From Autumnicola lenta (GTDB lineage Bacteria > Bacteroidota > Bacteroidia > Flavobacteriales > Flavobacteriaceae), in assembly GCF_031846515.1 (NCBI RefSeq), contig NZ_JAVRHO010000001.1:124001-188000 (forward strand): 64,000 nucleotides of DNA, given 5' to 3'. This document shows, piece by piece, positions 26,436-35,311 of the stretch. The stretch's first letter is position 1, and the number at the start of each line of letters is the position of its first letter. The notes beneath the pieces are model-generated. The model was given only the letters and a program-made list of their open reading frames with translations, ran no database searches and was not told where the DNA came from. The position numbers and the translations under genes were made by a program.

Positions 26436-27620
26436 ATGAAAAAATTACTCCTTATACTAGTTGCCATAATTACTCTACATGCATGTGGAGAAAACGGTAA
26501 AAGTACTGACACTGCCACTGCAGCCCAAGATAGTGCAGAAGAAATCACCACTGAAACCAGTGTTCCAGAGCCTATCCCTGCGGAATCAACCTCTGAAAGT
26601 TATTCCTATGAAGTGGTTGTGTCCGATATGCAAATTCCATGGGGCTTTACCTTCATGCCAGATGGATCTATGCTCATTACTGAAAAAAGTGGTGAGATTA
26701 TTCATTTTAAAGATGGTACAAAACAACAAATAAAAGGAGTTCCTGAAGTTTATGATCGTGGACAAGGTGGTCTTCTTGACATTGTGCTACATCCCAATTA
26801 CGAAGAGACCGGATGGATTTATATTTCGTATGCTTCACCTGAAGGATCGGAAGAAGGAGGAAACACTGCTGTCATGCGTGGTAAGCTCGAAAATGGAAGT
26901 TTCACAAACAAAGAAGTACTTTATAAAGCCAGTCCTAATACCACAAAAGGACAGCACTTCGGTTCACGTATAGTCTTTGATAATGAAGGCTACTTGTACT
27001 TCACGGCAGGAGAACGCGGTGCCAGGGATGAAAATCCACAAGATATAACCCGGGACAATGGTAAAGTTTACAGGTTAAATGATGATGGTACTATTCCTGA
27101 GAGTAATCCGTTTACAGAAAATGAAAATGCAAAAAAGGCAATTTTCTCCTACGGCCACAGGAATCCGCAGGGAATGATTCTACATCCCGGAACAGGTGAA
27201 GTATGGTTACATGAACATGGCCCGCAGGGAGGAGATGAAATAAATGTTATAAAAAAAGGAGAAAATTATGGCTGGCCAGAAGTAACTTATGGTGAAAATT
27301 ATGGCGGTGGTGCGATAACAGATGAAACTTCTAATCCAGAAATGGAAGATCCTATTTTCTATTGGCTTCCTTCCATTGCACCGAGTGGTATGGCATACAT
27401 TACTTCAGAAAAATTTCCAGAACTAAAAGGGGATCTTTTAGTGGGTTCTCTTAAGTTCCAATACATTGAACATCTTACCCTGGATGGAAATAAAATTGAG
27501 AAACGCGAAAAAATTCTTGAAGAAATTGGCAGAGTAAGAGACGTACGACAAGGTCCTAACGGAGATATTTTCGCAGCAATAGAAGGAACAGGAATAATAA
27601 AATTAACAAAAGAAGAATAG
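26436..27620 (+). CDS. PQQ-dependent aldose sugar dehydrogenase-like lipoprotein
   Basis: 394 residues with lipoprotein signal (lipobox HAC, Cys about 17) and an acidic, Ser/Thr-rich linker to about 55. The rest is a six-bladed beta-propeller of the soluble glucose/sorbosone dehydrogenase family: IPWGFTFMPDGSMLITE, DRGQGGLLDIVLHPNY, FGSRIVFDNEGYLYFTAGER, YGHRNPQGMILHP, WLHEHGPQGGDEIN, NYGWPEVTYG and IAPSGMAYI. The family oxidises aldoses in the periplasm using PQQ and passes electrons to a cytochrome. A c-type cytochrome gene starts 6 bp downstream and is the likely acceptor. No PQQ synthesis genes are in the window. Confidence 0.87.
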   Translation: MKKLLLILVAIITLHACGENGKSTDTATAAQDSAEEITTETSVPEPIPAESTSESYSYEVVVSDMQIPWGFTFMPDGSMLITEKSGEIIHFKDGTKQQIKGVPEVYDRGQGGLLDIVLHPNYEETGWIYISYASPEGSEEGGNTAVMRGKLENGSFTNKEVLYKASPNTTKGQHFGSRIVFDNEGYLYFTAGERGARDENPQDITRDNGKVYRLNDDGTIPESNPFTENENAKKAIFSYGHRNPQGMILHPGTGEVWLHEHGPQGGDEINVIKKGENYGWPEVTYGENYGGGAITDETSNPEMEDPIFYWLPSIAPSGMAYITSEKFPELKGDLLVGSLKFQYIEHLTLDGNKIEKREKILEEIGRVRDVRQGPNGDIFAAIEGTGIIKLTKEE

Positions 27621-27625
27621 TACAA

Positions 27626-28084
27626 ATGAAGAAAATTTTATTGATTGTTTTGGCATTTACCATGTTCGCCTGCAAATCTGACAAAAAGAAAGGCCAGAAA
27701 GAGGAAGATTCCTATGTCATCCCATCTTCAGAAAAGTCAGGTTCACAATCACCTTTAGAAGAAAGCGTGGCAAGAGGAAAAGAACTTTATTCTGATTTAT
27801 GCTCTACATGCCACCTCCCAACAGGAAAAGGCATTCCAGGAACTTATCCTCCTCTTGATGGATCCAACTGGCTCACTGAAAAACGCGAAGAAAGCATCCA
27901 TGGTGTTAAATTCGGTTTAAAAGGAGAAATAACGGTGAACGGAGAAATTTACGATAATTTGATGCCTCCAATGGGATTAAGTGACCAGGAAGTAGCAGAT
28001 GCCTTAAATTATACAATGAATTCGTGGAGCAATAATGCTGGAGAAATGGTAACTGCTGAAGAAGTTGCTGCAGTACAGGAATAA
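27626..28084 (+). CDS. c-type cytochrome lipoprotein
   Basis: 152 residues. Lipobox FAC (Cys about 16) is followed by a Lys-rich linker to about 45. One class I cytochrome c domain follows: haem site CSTCHLPTGKG, PPLDGSNWL, and the axial Met in NLMPPMG near the end, then VADALNYTMNSW. It sits 6 bp after the sugar dehydrogenase gene, so it is probably its electron acceptor on the way to the respiratory chain. Confidence 0.88.
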   Translation: MKKILLIVLAFTMFACKSDKKKGQKEEDSYVIPSSEKSGSQSPLEESVARGKELYSDLCSTCHLPTGKGIPGTYPPLDGSNWLTEKREESIHGVKFGLKGEITVNGEIYDNLMPPMGLSDQEVADALNYTMNSWSNNAGEMVTAEEVAAVQE

Positions 28085-28314
28085 CCAAAAAATGCAGTTT
28101 ATCGATAAATATTACTCTTGGTCCAATTTCTTCTCATATAGAAGCATATAGGGGGCTATATAGTGCGAAGCGCTGACAATGATGACATTAAAGTCTTTAT
28201 TTTTTCTTACAAATTTCACAATTTTTGAGAAACGTTTAACTAAAAACATTATTATTGCACTGTCAAATTTACTTTCTTTGACAAAAGTTTTTTAAATCAA
28301 TTAAATTTAAACCT

Positions 28315-29235
28315 ATGAAAAAATTATTTACTTTTTTGTTCGTTGGCGCCATGATTACTTCATGTTCCAATGATGAAATTAATGAGATCAACGAGCCGGA
28401 AACAGCTGTAGATCTTGAAACACAAGTTTCTGAAGGTCTTTATGACAATTCAAATTTGGGAATTTACAAAGGACTTTTTACTACTGCTGATGGTAAAAAC
28501 AGAGCTACAGTTTTAATTGAGTTAGACGGAAAAAATAATCCTGTAGCCTCCTTTAATTTTCCTGATGGAAATTTTGAGGCTTTTCGCGCTCAAAATAATG
28601 TTGATAAGTCACAAGCTGGAAGTTTGAGATTTGAAGGTGAAAATTTTAGCTTTGACTTTAATGTTGATGCTGACGGTGCAGATCCAGTTGTTTCAGATGT
28701 TACTTATATGGGACAAAAAGGTGATGTAATGATTCTGAAGGAAACATCTAAAGCTCCAGTACAAACTAAAACTGGTACTTACACTTGTGAATCAGGTTGT
28801 TTTGGAGATGATGATGATACTGTTCCGCATCCAGAACTGGGAGCTCCTGGTGCTCTTCAAACATTCAATTTTATGTTACAAGGTACAGAGGGAGATTCTC
28901 CTATCTTTATGCAATATGTTTTAAATAGTAGAACTTACACTGGTGATGTACTGCAAGCAAGTTGTGATGCAGGAATCTTTGGAAATCTAATCACTTGTGA
29001 GCTTTTTGCTGAACCAAATTTACGGGGTAACACAGGTCCTATTAGATTTCGTAGCTTAGACAATCCAGATACTAGTTTACTTTTTCATGAGTACGCCTCA
29101 GATGGGACTGGAATCGCATGTTCATCCTACTATGGAACAGGTATCTATCGATCTTCTCTATTCGGGCGTTCTACCATATCAATCATTACCGATGATGCTG
29201 TTGCTGACGGTGGGGACTGCAATGAAAGAAGATAA
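28315..29235 (+). CDS. Unrecognised lipoprotein
   Basis: 306 residues with lipoprotein signal (lipobox TSC, Cys about 17, then SNDEINEINEPE). I do not recognise the family. The N-terminal half (about 45-145) is beta-rich (LGIYKGLFTTADGKNRATVL). The C-terminal half contains six Cys (TCESGC, ASCDAG, ITCEL, GIACS, GGDCNERR), a pattern suggesting disulphides in an exported domain, and a run of four Asp in GDDDD. A good terminator follows, so it is probably monocistronic. Confidence 0.65.
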   Translation: MKKLFTFLFVGAMITSCSNDEINEINEPETAVDLETQVSEGLYDNSNLGIYKGLFTTADGKNRATVLIELDGKNNPVASFNFPDGNFEAFRAQNNVDKSQAGSLRFEGENFSFDFNVDADGADPVVSDVTYMGQKGDVMILKETSKAPVQTKTGTYTCESGCFGDDDDTVPHPELGAPGALQTFNFMLQGTEGDSPIFMQYVLNSRTYTGDVLQASCDAGIFGNLITCELFAEPNLRGNTGPIRFRSLDNPDTSLLFHEYASDGTGIACSSYYGTGIYRSSLFGRSTISIITDDAVADGGDCNERR

Positions 29236-29263
29236 ATTTAAAAATAATTTATATTTAAACAAG

Positions 29264-29288
29264 ACCCGGGAAAATTCCCGGGTTTTTT
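29264..29288 (+). terminator. Terminator after the unrecognised lipoprotein
   Basis: The stem ACCCGGG (29264-29270) pairs with CCCGGGT (29277-29283) around a 6-base loop, followed by TTTTT. Confidence 0.88.
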
Positions 29289-29317
29289 AATCTTTAAAAG
29301 ATATAAACTCCTGAAAA

Positions 29318-30739
29318 TTGCTGTTTAATTCCTTTGAATTTGCTCTTTTTCTTCCAATAATTTTTCTCCTTTACTGGATAATAGGTGGCCAAAATATTCG
29401 TTGGCAGAATGTTCTAATTCTAATCGGTAGCTACTTCTTCTATGGTGCATGGGACTCGAGATTTCTAATCCTTATTCTTTTAAGTTCCTTAATAGATTAC
29501 TACGCGGGAATTATTATTGATAAATCTTCATCTCACTTAAAGAAAAAAATTATTCTCTGGCTTAGCATCGTTTGGAATCTTGGAGTACTCTTTATTTTTA
29601 AGTATTATAATTTTTTTATCGAAAGCCTCGGCCAGCTTTTGGAATTGGATCCTCAATCCAGCCTGTATACCAGCTTTCAAATTATTCTTCCTGTAGGACT
29701 GAGCTTTTATACTTTTCAAACCCTTAGCTATACTATAGATGTTTATCGCGGAAAAATAAAACCCACTCATAAGTTATTGGAGTTTTTGTGCTTTGTAAGT
29801 TTCTTTCCCCAGCTTGTAGCGGGACCAATAGAAAGGGCTTCTTTCTTATTGCCTCAATTTTTTAAAGAAAGGAAATTTGATACGCTGCTCGCAAAGGAAG
29901 GATTAAGGCAAGTCCTCTGGGGACTATTTAAGAAAATGGTTATAGCAGATAACCTCGCGTTAGCTGTCAACGAAATTTTTGCCAATCCGGAATCCTTTCA
30001 AAGTTTGGAACTTTTTTACGGCTTGGTGCTTTTCTATTTCCAGATTTACTGTGATTTTTCAGGATATGCCGATGTGGCGATTGGCACAGCAAAACTTCTT
30101 GGGTTTAGGTTAAGCATCAATTTTAATTTACCTCATTTTGCTGAAAGTATTCCGGATTTTTGGAGAAAATGGAATATCACCCTCAGCAGATGGTTTAGAG
30201 ATTATGTGCACATTCCTCTTCTAAAAAACCGCAAAAGAAATATCTATACCAATAGCGCTGGACTTTTCGTTACGTTTTTTTTGATTGGATTATGGCATGG
30301 AGCTAACTGGACTTTTATAGCCTTTGGAGTTATCCACGCTGCTTACATGATAGGAAATAGAATAAAAACAGATTACCTTAGAGCAAACAAACTTAAAACG
30401 GGAACTCCCCGGGTACTATCTATAGGTATTACTTTCATTTTAGTAGTATTATCTATAGTTTTCTTTAGAGCCCCAACCATCTCCATTGCCTGGAATATAT
30501 TAAGTAGGATTTTTAGTATGCTTCCAGATAATGATTTTGAAACTCTTATCGGGATGAACCTGTTATTTCTTCCTCTTATGTTGCTACTGGAATTGGTTTT
30601 AAGAAATAAGGAATATCCATTCCAAAACCTGCAAATGCATATTCCTAAGATAGGAAGGTGGTGCATATATTACATTTTTGTTTATTTTATACTTCGATAT
30701 GGAGGACCAAAAGAATCATTCATTTACTTCCAATTCTAA
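29318..30739 (+). CDS. MBOAT-family membrane O-acyltransferase (AlgI-like)
   Basis: 473 residues with about 10-11 membrane segments. AlgI-type landmarks are FNSFEFALFLPIIFLLYW at the start, GLSFYTFQTLSYTIDVYRG, FFPQLVAGPIERA, CDFSGYADVAIG, FWRKWNITLSRWFRDYVHIPL, and LWHGANWTFIAFG with the proposed catalytic His. Such proteins move acetyl groups across the inner membrane for O-acetylation of exopolysaccharide or cell-wall glycans. The next gene, overlapping its end, is an SGNH-like protein, the usual partner that transfers the acetyl group outside. Confidence 0.92.
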   Translation: MLFNSFEFALFLPIIFLLYWIIGGQNIRWQNVLILIGSYFFYGAWDSRFLILILLSSLIDYYAGIIIDKSSSHLKKKIILWLSIVWNLGVLFIFKYYNFFIESLGQLLELDPQSSLYTSFQIILPVGLSFYTFQTLSYTIDVYRGKIKPTHKLLEFLCFVSFFPQLVAGPIERASFLLPQFFKERKFDTLLAKEGLRQVLWGLFKKMVIADNLALAVNEIFANPESFQSLELFYGLVLFYFQIYCDFSGYADVAIGTAKLLGFRLSINFNLPHFAESIPDFWRKWNITLSRWFRDYVHIPLLKNRKRNIYTNSAGLFVTFFLIGLWHGANWTFIAFGVIHAAYMIGNRIKTDYLRANKLKTGTPRVLSIGITFILVVLSIVFFRAPTISIAWNILSRIFSMLPDNDFETLIGMNLLFLPLMLLLELVLRNKEYPFQNLQMHIPKIGRWCIYYIFVYFILRYGGPKESFIYFQF

Positions 30740-31673
30740 GATTAGAAAACTTTTCCGCTCCTGGATTATTTTCGTTTTACCCATATTACTTTTATTGGTA
30801 TTGGTAGAATTTAAACTTAGACAAATTCCTTTTGCTGAAAAGGTTAGACATGCCTATATGCTAGAGCATAAAGAAGATATTCAAGTTCTATTTCTCGGAT
30901 CATCGGAAACTCAGCGTGCAATAAATCCGCGTTATCTTAACTTCGAATCTATTAATCTGGCAAATTCGAGCCAAAGATTCTATGAAGATTTCAAATTACT
31001 TAAAGCTTTTACGGATAAACTTCCAAATTTAGAAATGGTGGTTATCGAGGTTTCGTACGATCGGGCCCATAGGAGCAAAAACCACACTTCTAAAGTAATA
31101 GATCATAAAAACCTGGCTTTTTATTCCATTAATACTTTTCAGAGAGATGTAAAATTTCAGGATAATTTTTTATTCTTTAGTAATCAGGGATACTTTTCAA
31201 AAAGACTTCAGGATCATATTTTTGACGAATCTGGTATACAATTGAATGAATATGGATTTGACGAAAATAAATATTATGGATCCTATCAGGCTGTGGGTCA
31301 TAAAGACAGCCTCATCAAAAATGAAGACATTTTCATTGAAAATATTGAAGACACTTTAAGCTTTAAAAAAAATTTCGAACTACTTGAGCATATGATTCAA
31401 TTTTCCTTAAAGAGGGGCTTGCAAGTCCTCCTTTACGTGCCACCCGCCCATTATAGGTATCAAAAGCTACGAAATCCAGAAATTGTTGATAGTAGAGATC
31501 GCTTGATTAGCAGATTGAAAAGATCTTATCCACATATAAAAATTTACCGACAAGATTCCCTGAATTTTGAAGCCCGGTATTTTTATAATGCAAACCATTT
31601 AAACCCTGACGGTGCTGAAATAGCTACTAAGGAGTTCAATAAATACCTTTACAAAAATTTCAGTTCACCATAA
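30699..31673 (+). CDS. Membrane-anchored SGNH-like protein, partner of the MBOAT acyltransferase
   Basis: 324 residues from the ATG at 30699 (MEDQKNH); a TTG at 30678 is possible but less likely. One N-terminal membrane helix (about 20-37, FVLPILLLLVLVEF) and a periplasmic domain. The SGNH pattern is partial: block I LFLGSSETQ gives the Ser, and the C-terminal block reads NANHLNPDGA, where the His is kept but the residue three before it is Asn, not the usual Asp. It overlaps the MBOAT gene by 41 bp. Likely role: O-acyl transfer to a surface glycan, as AlgJ/AlgX or PatB do. Confidence 0.75.
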   Translation: MEDQKNHSFTSNSKIRKLFRSWIIFVLPILLLLVLVEFKLRQIPFAEKVRHAYMLEHKEDIQVLFLGSSETQRAINPRYLNFESINLANSSQRFYEDFKLLKAFTDKLPNLEMVVIEVSYDRAHRSKNHTSKVIDHKNLAFYSINTFQRDVKFQDNFLFFSNQGYFSKRLQDHIFDESGIQLNEYGFDENKYYGSYQAVGHKDSLIKNEDIFIENIEDTLSFKKNFELLEHMIQFSLKRGLQVLLYVPPAHYRYQKLRNPEIVDSRDRLISRLKRSYPHIKIYRQDSLNFEARYFYNANHLNPDGAEIATKEFNKYLYKNFSSP

Positions 31674-32797
31674 ACTTTCCCTGCAATGGAAAGATAATTG
31701 TATTTTTTATTAGCATAAAGAATACTTTTTTCAGATAATTCTTGATATTCTTCGTCTTCTAGAACGTTTAACTTATTTATAATAGATTTTAATTCAGATA
31801 AATCCTTATAAATATAGCCGTTATAACCTTCCTGAACCAATTCCGGAAGCGCTCCCGAAGAACGAACTATTACTGGTATTCCTGCACAATTAGCCTCTGC
31901 AACCGTTCTTCCAAATGCTTCATAACGTGCATTCGATATAAGAAAATCAAACTTTTCATATATCTCCCTTCTATCCAGAAAATCATGAAAGATAACATTC
32001 GGGATTTGTTGCTTCCGAAGCCACTCCTGAAACTGTTCATCTCCATGTCCTATAATATGTAACTCCACACTTAATCTTTCAACTTCAGGAGTTTTAAATA
32101 ATCGAATTATTTCTTTCTGATTTTTTTGATCGTTTATCCTTCCCACAATACCAAAGCGTAAAGGCCTTTTTAGCTTTCGCACAGAAGAAGTTGTTTCATC
32201 AAGTAAAATGCTATTATAAACGACTTTCGATTCTACCTTCTCAAATTTTCTTAAATAATTCTTTGCGAGAAATTGAGACGGAAAAAAATGTAGATTAGTG
32301 GAACGGTAATATTTCAAAAACTTCTTTTCGTCCTCCAGGCAAAAACCATTTATCTCATCGCTTAAAGTTTCTCTGTGATGCCACGCACTCTTAATATTTA
32401 GTCGGTCTGCTACTAGAAGCCCCATTGGGTTTAAAGAAGAATTTACGTAAATAAAACCAGGAGAAAATTGTTTTGCATATTTTAGGTGTTTTCTAACAGC
32501 CACTCTATTGTGAAATAATTTCATCCATTTATTTCTCCACATCCATAATTTAAATAAAACAGGAGATTTCTTTTTCCACTTATCTCCAAAAGCTTTGTTG
32601 TAAAACCAGTTGTAATGTTTAATTATCTTATAAGGAATGTTTCCCCTGATCAATTCAGATTCAATAATACCTTTTTCGGGTATAATTAACATAACATCCA
32701 AGTTTGGATCACATTCCCTCATCCCCAAAATTAATTCCATTAAAGATCTGTTCGCTCCATACAATGTAGAAGAATGCGCATAAAATAAAATCCTCAT
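31649..32797 (-). CDS. Glycosyltransferase family 4
   Basis: 382 residues, no membrane segment. A GT-B fold: N-terminal acceptor domain starting ILFYAHSSTLYGANRSLMEL, hinge near 215, then GIVGRINDQKNQKEII and the nucleotide-sugar site EAFGRTVAEANCAGIPVI with the E-x7-E motif. It probably adds a sugar to a surface polysaccharide or lipid-linked glycan. The 3' end overlaps the SGNH gene by 25 bp on the opposite strand, so it is not in the same transcript. Confidence 0.88.
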   Translation of the reverse strand: MRILFYAHSSTLYGANRSLMELILGMRECDPNLDVMLIIPEKGIIESELIRGNIPYKIIKHYNWFYNKAFGDKWKKKSPVLFKLWMWRNKWMKLFHNRVAVRKHLKYAKQFSPGFIYVNSSLNPMGLLVADRLNIKSAWHHRETLSDEINGFCLEDEKKFLKYYRSTNLHFFPSQFLAKNYLRKFEKVESKVVYNSILLDETTSSVRKLKRPLRFGIVGRINDQKNQKEIIRLFKTPEVERLSVELHIIGHGDEQFQEWLRKQQIPNVIFHDFLDRREIYEKFDFLISNARYEAFGRTVAEANCAGIPVIVRSSGALPELVQEGYNGYIYKDLSELKSIINKLNVLEDEEYQELSEKSILYANKKYNYLSIAGKVYGELKFL

Positions 32798-32942
32798 ATC
32801 TTAAGTAGGTAAAAATAAAACAGCCCCTCCTGAAAAGTCAAATATAAAACTTTCACAAAGCTACAGGCAATTTTATTTTTAATCTTTCGGCTTGGGTTTG
32901 GTTTTAAAAAGGAATAACTAAATTTGCTTGTAAAATTATTTT

Positions 32943-33551
32943 ATGCTGATTATCGGAATTGCAGGAGGTACCGGGAGCGGAAAAACAACCGTGGTAAATC
33001 AAATTATAGAAGAACTTAGAAACGATGAAGTAGATATCATATCCCAGGACTCTTATTACCAGGATACTTCCCACTTGAGCTACGAAGAACGGGTGAAGAT
33101 CAACTTTGATCATCCAAAATCTATTGATTTCGACCTGTTGGTGAACCATCTTAAAGCGCTAAAATCCGGTGAATCTATAGAAGAACCACTTTACTCGTTT
33201 AAGGAACATAACCGCACTGGCGAAACCCGCACCATCCATCCCAGGAAAGTTTTAATTGTCGAAGGAATTTTGATCCTTACTCATCCCGACATTCGTAAAT
33301 TGTTCGATATTAAAATATATGTGCATGCCGACAGCGATGAACGCCTAATTAGAAGGTTAAAACGTGATATTAACGAGCGCGGCAGGGATCTGGACGAGGT
33401 GTTGTGGCGGTACCAAACAACCCTTAAGCCAATGCACCAGCAATTTATAGAACCTACAAAAGAGTTTGCAGACATTATAATTCCCACAAACAAGTATAAT
33501 ACAGTAGCTGTTGATATTGTACAAACAATCATTAAGGATCGCTTAAGCTAA
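32943..33551 (+). CDS. udk: Uridine kinase
   Basis: 202 residues, full family length. The P-loop GIAGGTGSGKTT starts at about residue 5. Further motifs are ISQDSYY, NFDHPKSIDFDLL, LIVEGILILTHPDIR, YVHADSDERLIRRLKRDINERGR and FIEPTKEFADIIIP. It phosphorylates uridine and cytidine (pyrimidine salvage). Start ATG at 32943. It lies 18 bp before the divIC-like gene; this udk-divIC-mutA order is common in Flavobacteriaceae. Confidence 0.95.
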   Translation: MLIIGIAGGTGSGKTTVVNQIIEELRNDEVDIISQDSYYQDTSHLSYEERVKINFDHPKSIDFDLLVNHLKALKSGESIEEPLYSFKEHNRTGETRTIHPRKVLIVEGILILTHPDIRKLFDIKIYVHADSDERLIRRLKRDINERGRDLDEVLWRYQTTLKPMHQQFIEPTKEFADIIIPTNKYNTVAVDIVQTIIKDRLS

Positions 33552-33569
33552 TTTTGTATATTTAAAGCA

Positions 33570-33884
33570 ATGAAGTGGAAAGAGCTACGCAATAAACCCT
33601 GGGTAAGATTTATCAGCAATAAATATGTCTTGCTAAGCCTCATCTTTGCAGGCTGGATGTTCTTTTTGGACAGCAATTCCTGGTTTGTGCACCATGAACT
33701 TAACCAGGAAGTCAACGAACTAAAGGAAAATAAAGAATATTACCAGAACCAGATTGCTCACGATAAAGCAATTATTCAGCAGTTGCAGGATTCTGTGCAA
33801 CTGGAGCAATTCGCACGTCAAAAATACTACATGAAGCGTGCAGATGAAGATATTTACATCATCGAATACGATTCTATAGAATAA
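33570..33884 (+). CDS. Septum formation initiator family protein (DivIC/FtsB-like)
   Basis: 104 residues with one membrane helix (about 20-36, LLSLIFAGWMFFLDSNSWF), a periplasmic coiled coil (about 43-75; HHELNQEVNELKENKEYYQNQI) and the typical end LEQFARQKYYMKRADEDIYIIEY. Members bridge early and late divisome proteins. A hairpin overlaps its stop codon. Confidence 0.88.
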   Translation: MKWKELRNKPWVRFISNKYVLLSLIFAGWMFFLDSNSWFVHHELNQEVNELKENKEYYQNQIAHDKAIIQQLQDSVQLEQFARQKYYMKRADEDIYIIEYDSIE

Positions 33885-33907
33885 AACAGCTCAAATTCAG
33901 CTGTTTT
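33883..33907 (+). terminator. Hairpin after the divIC-like gene
   Basis: A 9-bp stem (33883-33891 with 33899-33907) with a 7-base loop ends in TTTT. It overlaps the TAA stop and lies just before the mutase genes; the T tract is short, so termination may be partial. Confidence 0.6.
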
Positions 33908-33919
33908 AAAATGATACTG

Positions 33920-35311
33920 ATGAAGGAGAAATTATTTCAGGAATTTGAAGAAGTTTCTGCACGACAATGGAAGCAAAAAATTCAAGTCGATCTAAAAGGT
34001 GAGGATTACAACGAGAAACTGATCTATAAGAGCCTGGACGGTATTCATGTCAAGCCTTTTTATCATAAAGATGATGTTTCTAAAGCAGTTCCAACTCCTT
34101 CTCCCAAAAACTGGAATATTTGTGAACGCATTTATGTGGCTTCCGTAGAGATTAGCAACAAAAATGCAAAAAATGCGCTTCAAAAAGGTGCTGAATCACT
34201 TTGGTTTATAATCCCCGATGAGAAAACTGAAATTTCTGAACTTTTTAAAGATTTAGAGTTGAATTTCCGCATTTTGATAAGTCTGGAATTTCTTTCTGCG
34301 GAATATGTTGAAAAACTCAGACATTTTTTCTGCGGTAAAAGCAGCAAAATAGTTATCCAGACTGATATTATCGGAAATCTTGCCAAAACCGGCAATTGGT
34401 TTTACAACCTGAAGCAGGATCACGAAATACTGGACGATATTGTTAAAAATTCGGGGGACTTTAATTCAGTAATCTCCGTAGATAGTACCCTTTATCAAAA
34501 TGCCGGCGCTACAATTCCGCAGCAATTGGCTTATGCCCTGGCTCATGCTAATGAATATTTGAATCGCTATGCCGAAAATGGCAATTTTCGACATTCAGAA
34601 GATCTTCAGGTCCAGTTTATAGTCGCTTCGGGCTCCAACTACTTTTTTGAAATCGCTAAGATCAAGGCGCTGCGTTGGCTTTATTCTACATTGGTTAAAG
34701 AATATAATATTGCCGATAATTGCCATATTTTGGCCTTGCCTTCAAAAAGGAATAAAACCTTGTACGACTATAATGTGAATATGCTTCGCACCACCACAGA
34801 AAGCATGAGCGCTGTCTTGGGTGGCGCAGACACTGTTTACAACCTGCCTTATGATGCTATTTTTCATAAAACCAATGAATTTGGAGACCGGATTGCCCGA
34901 AACCAATTGTTGGTGATGAAAAATGAAGCTTACCTGGACAAAGTTTCCAATGCCGCAGAAGGTGCGTACTATATCGAGAGTATAACGAGGCAATTTGCTG
35001 AAATGGCCCTGGATATTTTTAAAGAAATTGAAAAAAATGGAGGCTTTCTTAAGCAATTAAAAGAAGGGATTATCCAGCGAAAAATCAAAGAAAGTGCTGA
35101 AGCAGAACAAAAAATGTTTGACGATGGTAAACTGGTGCTTATCGGTACCAATACTTTTGAAAACTCTGAAGATAAAATGCTCAATGACCTGGAATTGTAT
35201 CCATTCCTGAAAAGAAACCCAAGAAAAACGCTAATTCCGCCAATTCTCGAAAAGCGTTTAGGCGAGAGGATGGAACAGGAGAAACTGGAAAAGGAAAAAG
35301 CCGTAAAGTAA
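33920..35311 (+). CDS. mutA: Methylmalonyl-CoA mutase, small (beta) subunit
   Basis: 463 residues from the ATG at 33920 (MKEKLFQEFEEVSARQWKQK), preferred over the ATG at 33911 because family members start here. It is a mutase-like TIM barrel with VKPFYH, ETESMS-type segment RTTTESMSAVLGGADTVYNL, RIARNQLLVMKNEAYLDKV and GGFLKQLKEG. It has no C-terminal B12 domain, as expected for the non-catalytic subunit of heterodimeric enzymes. The stop overlaps the start of the large subunit by 1 bp. With it, it interconverts succinyl-CoA and methylmalonyl-CoA in propionate metabolism. Confidence 0.93.
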   Translation: MKEKLFQEFEEVSARQWKQKIQVDLKGEDYNEKLIYKSLDGIHVKPFYHKDDVSKAVPTPSPKNWNICERIYVASVEISNKNAKNALQKGAESLWFIIPDEKTEISELFKDLELNFRILISLEFLSAEYVEKLRHFFCGKSSKIVIQTDIIGNLAKTGNWFYNLKQDHEILDDIVKNSGDFNSVISVDSTLYQNAGATIPQQLAYALAHANEYLNRYAENGNFRHSEDLQVQFIVASGSNYFFEIAKIKALRWLYSTLVKEYNIADNCHILALPSKRNKTLYDYNVNMLRTTTESMSAVLGGADTVYNLPYDAIFHKTNEFGDRIARNQLLVMKNEAYLDKVSNAAEGAYYIESITRQFAEMALDIFKEIEKNGGFLKQLKEGIIQRKIKESAEAEQKMFDDGKLVLIGTNTFENSEDKMLNDLELYPFLKRNPRKTLIPPILEKRLGERMEQEKLEKEKAVK

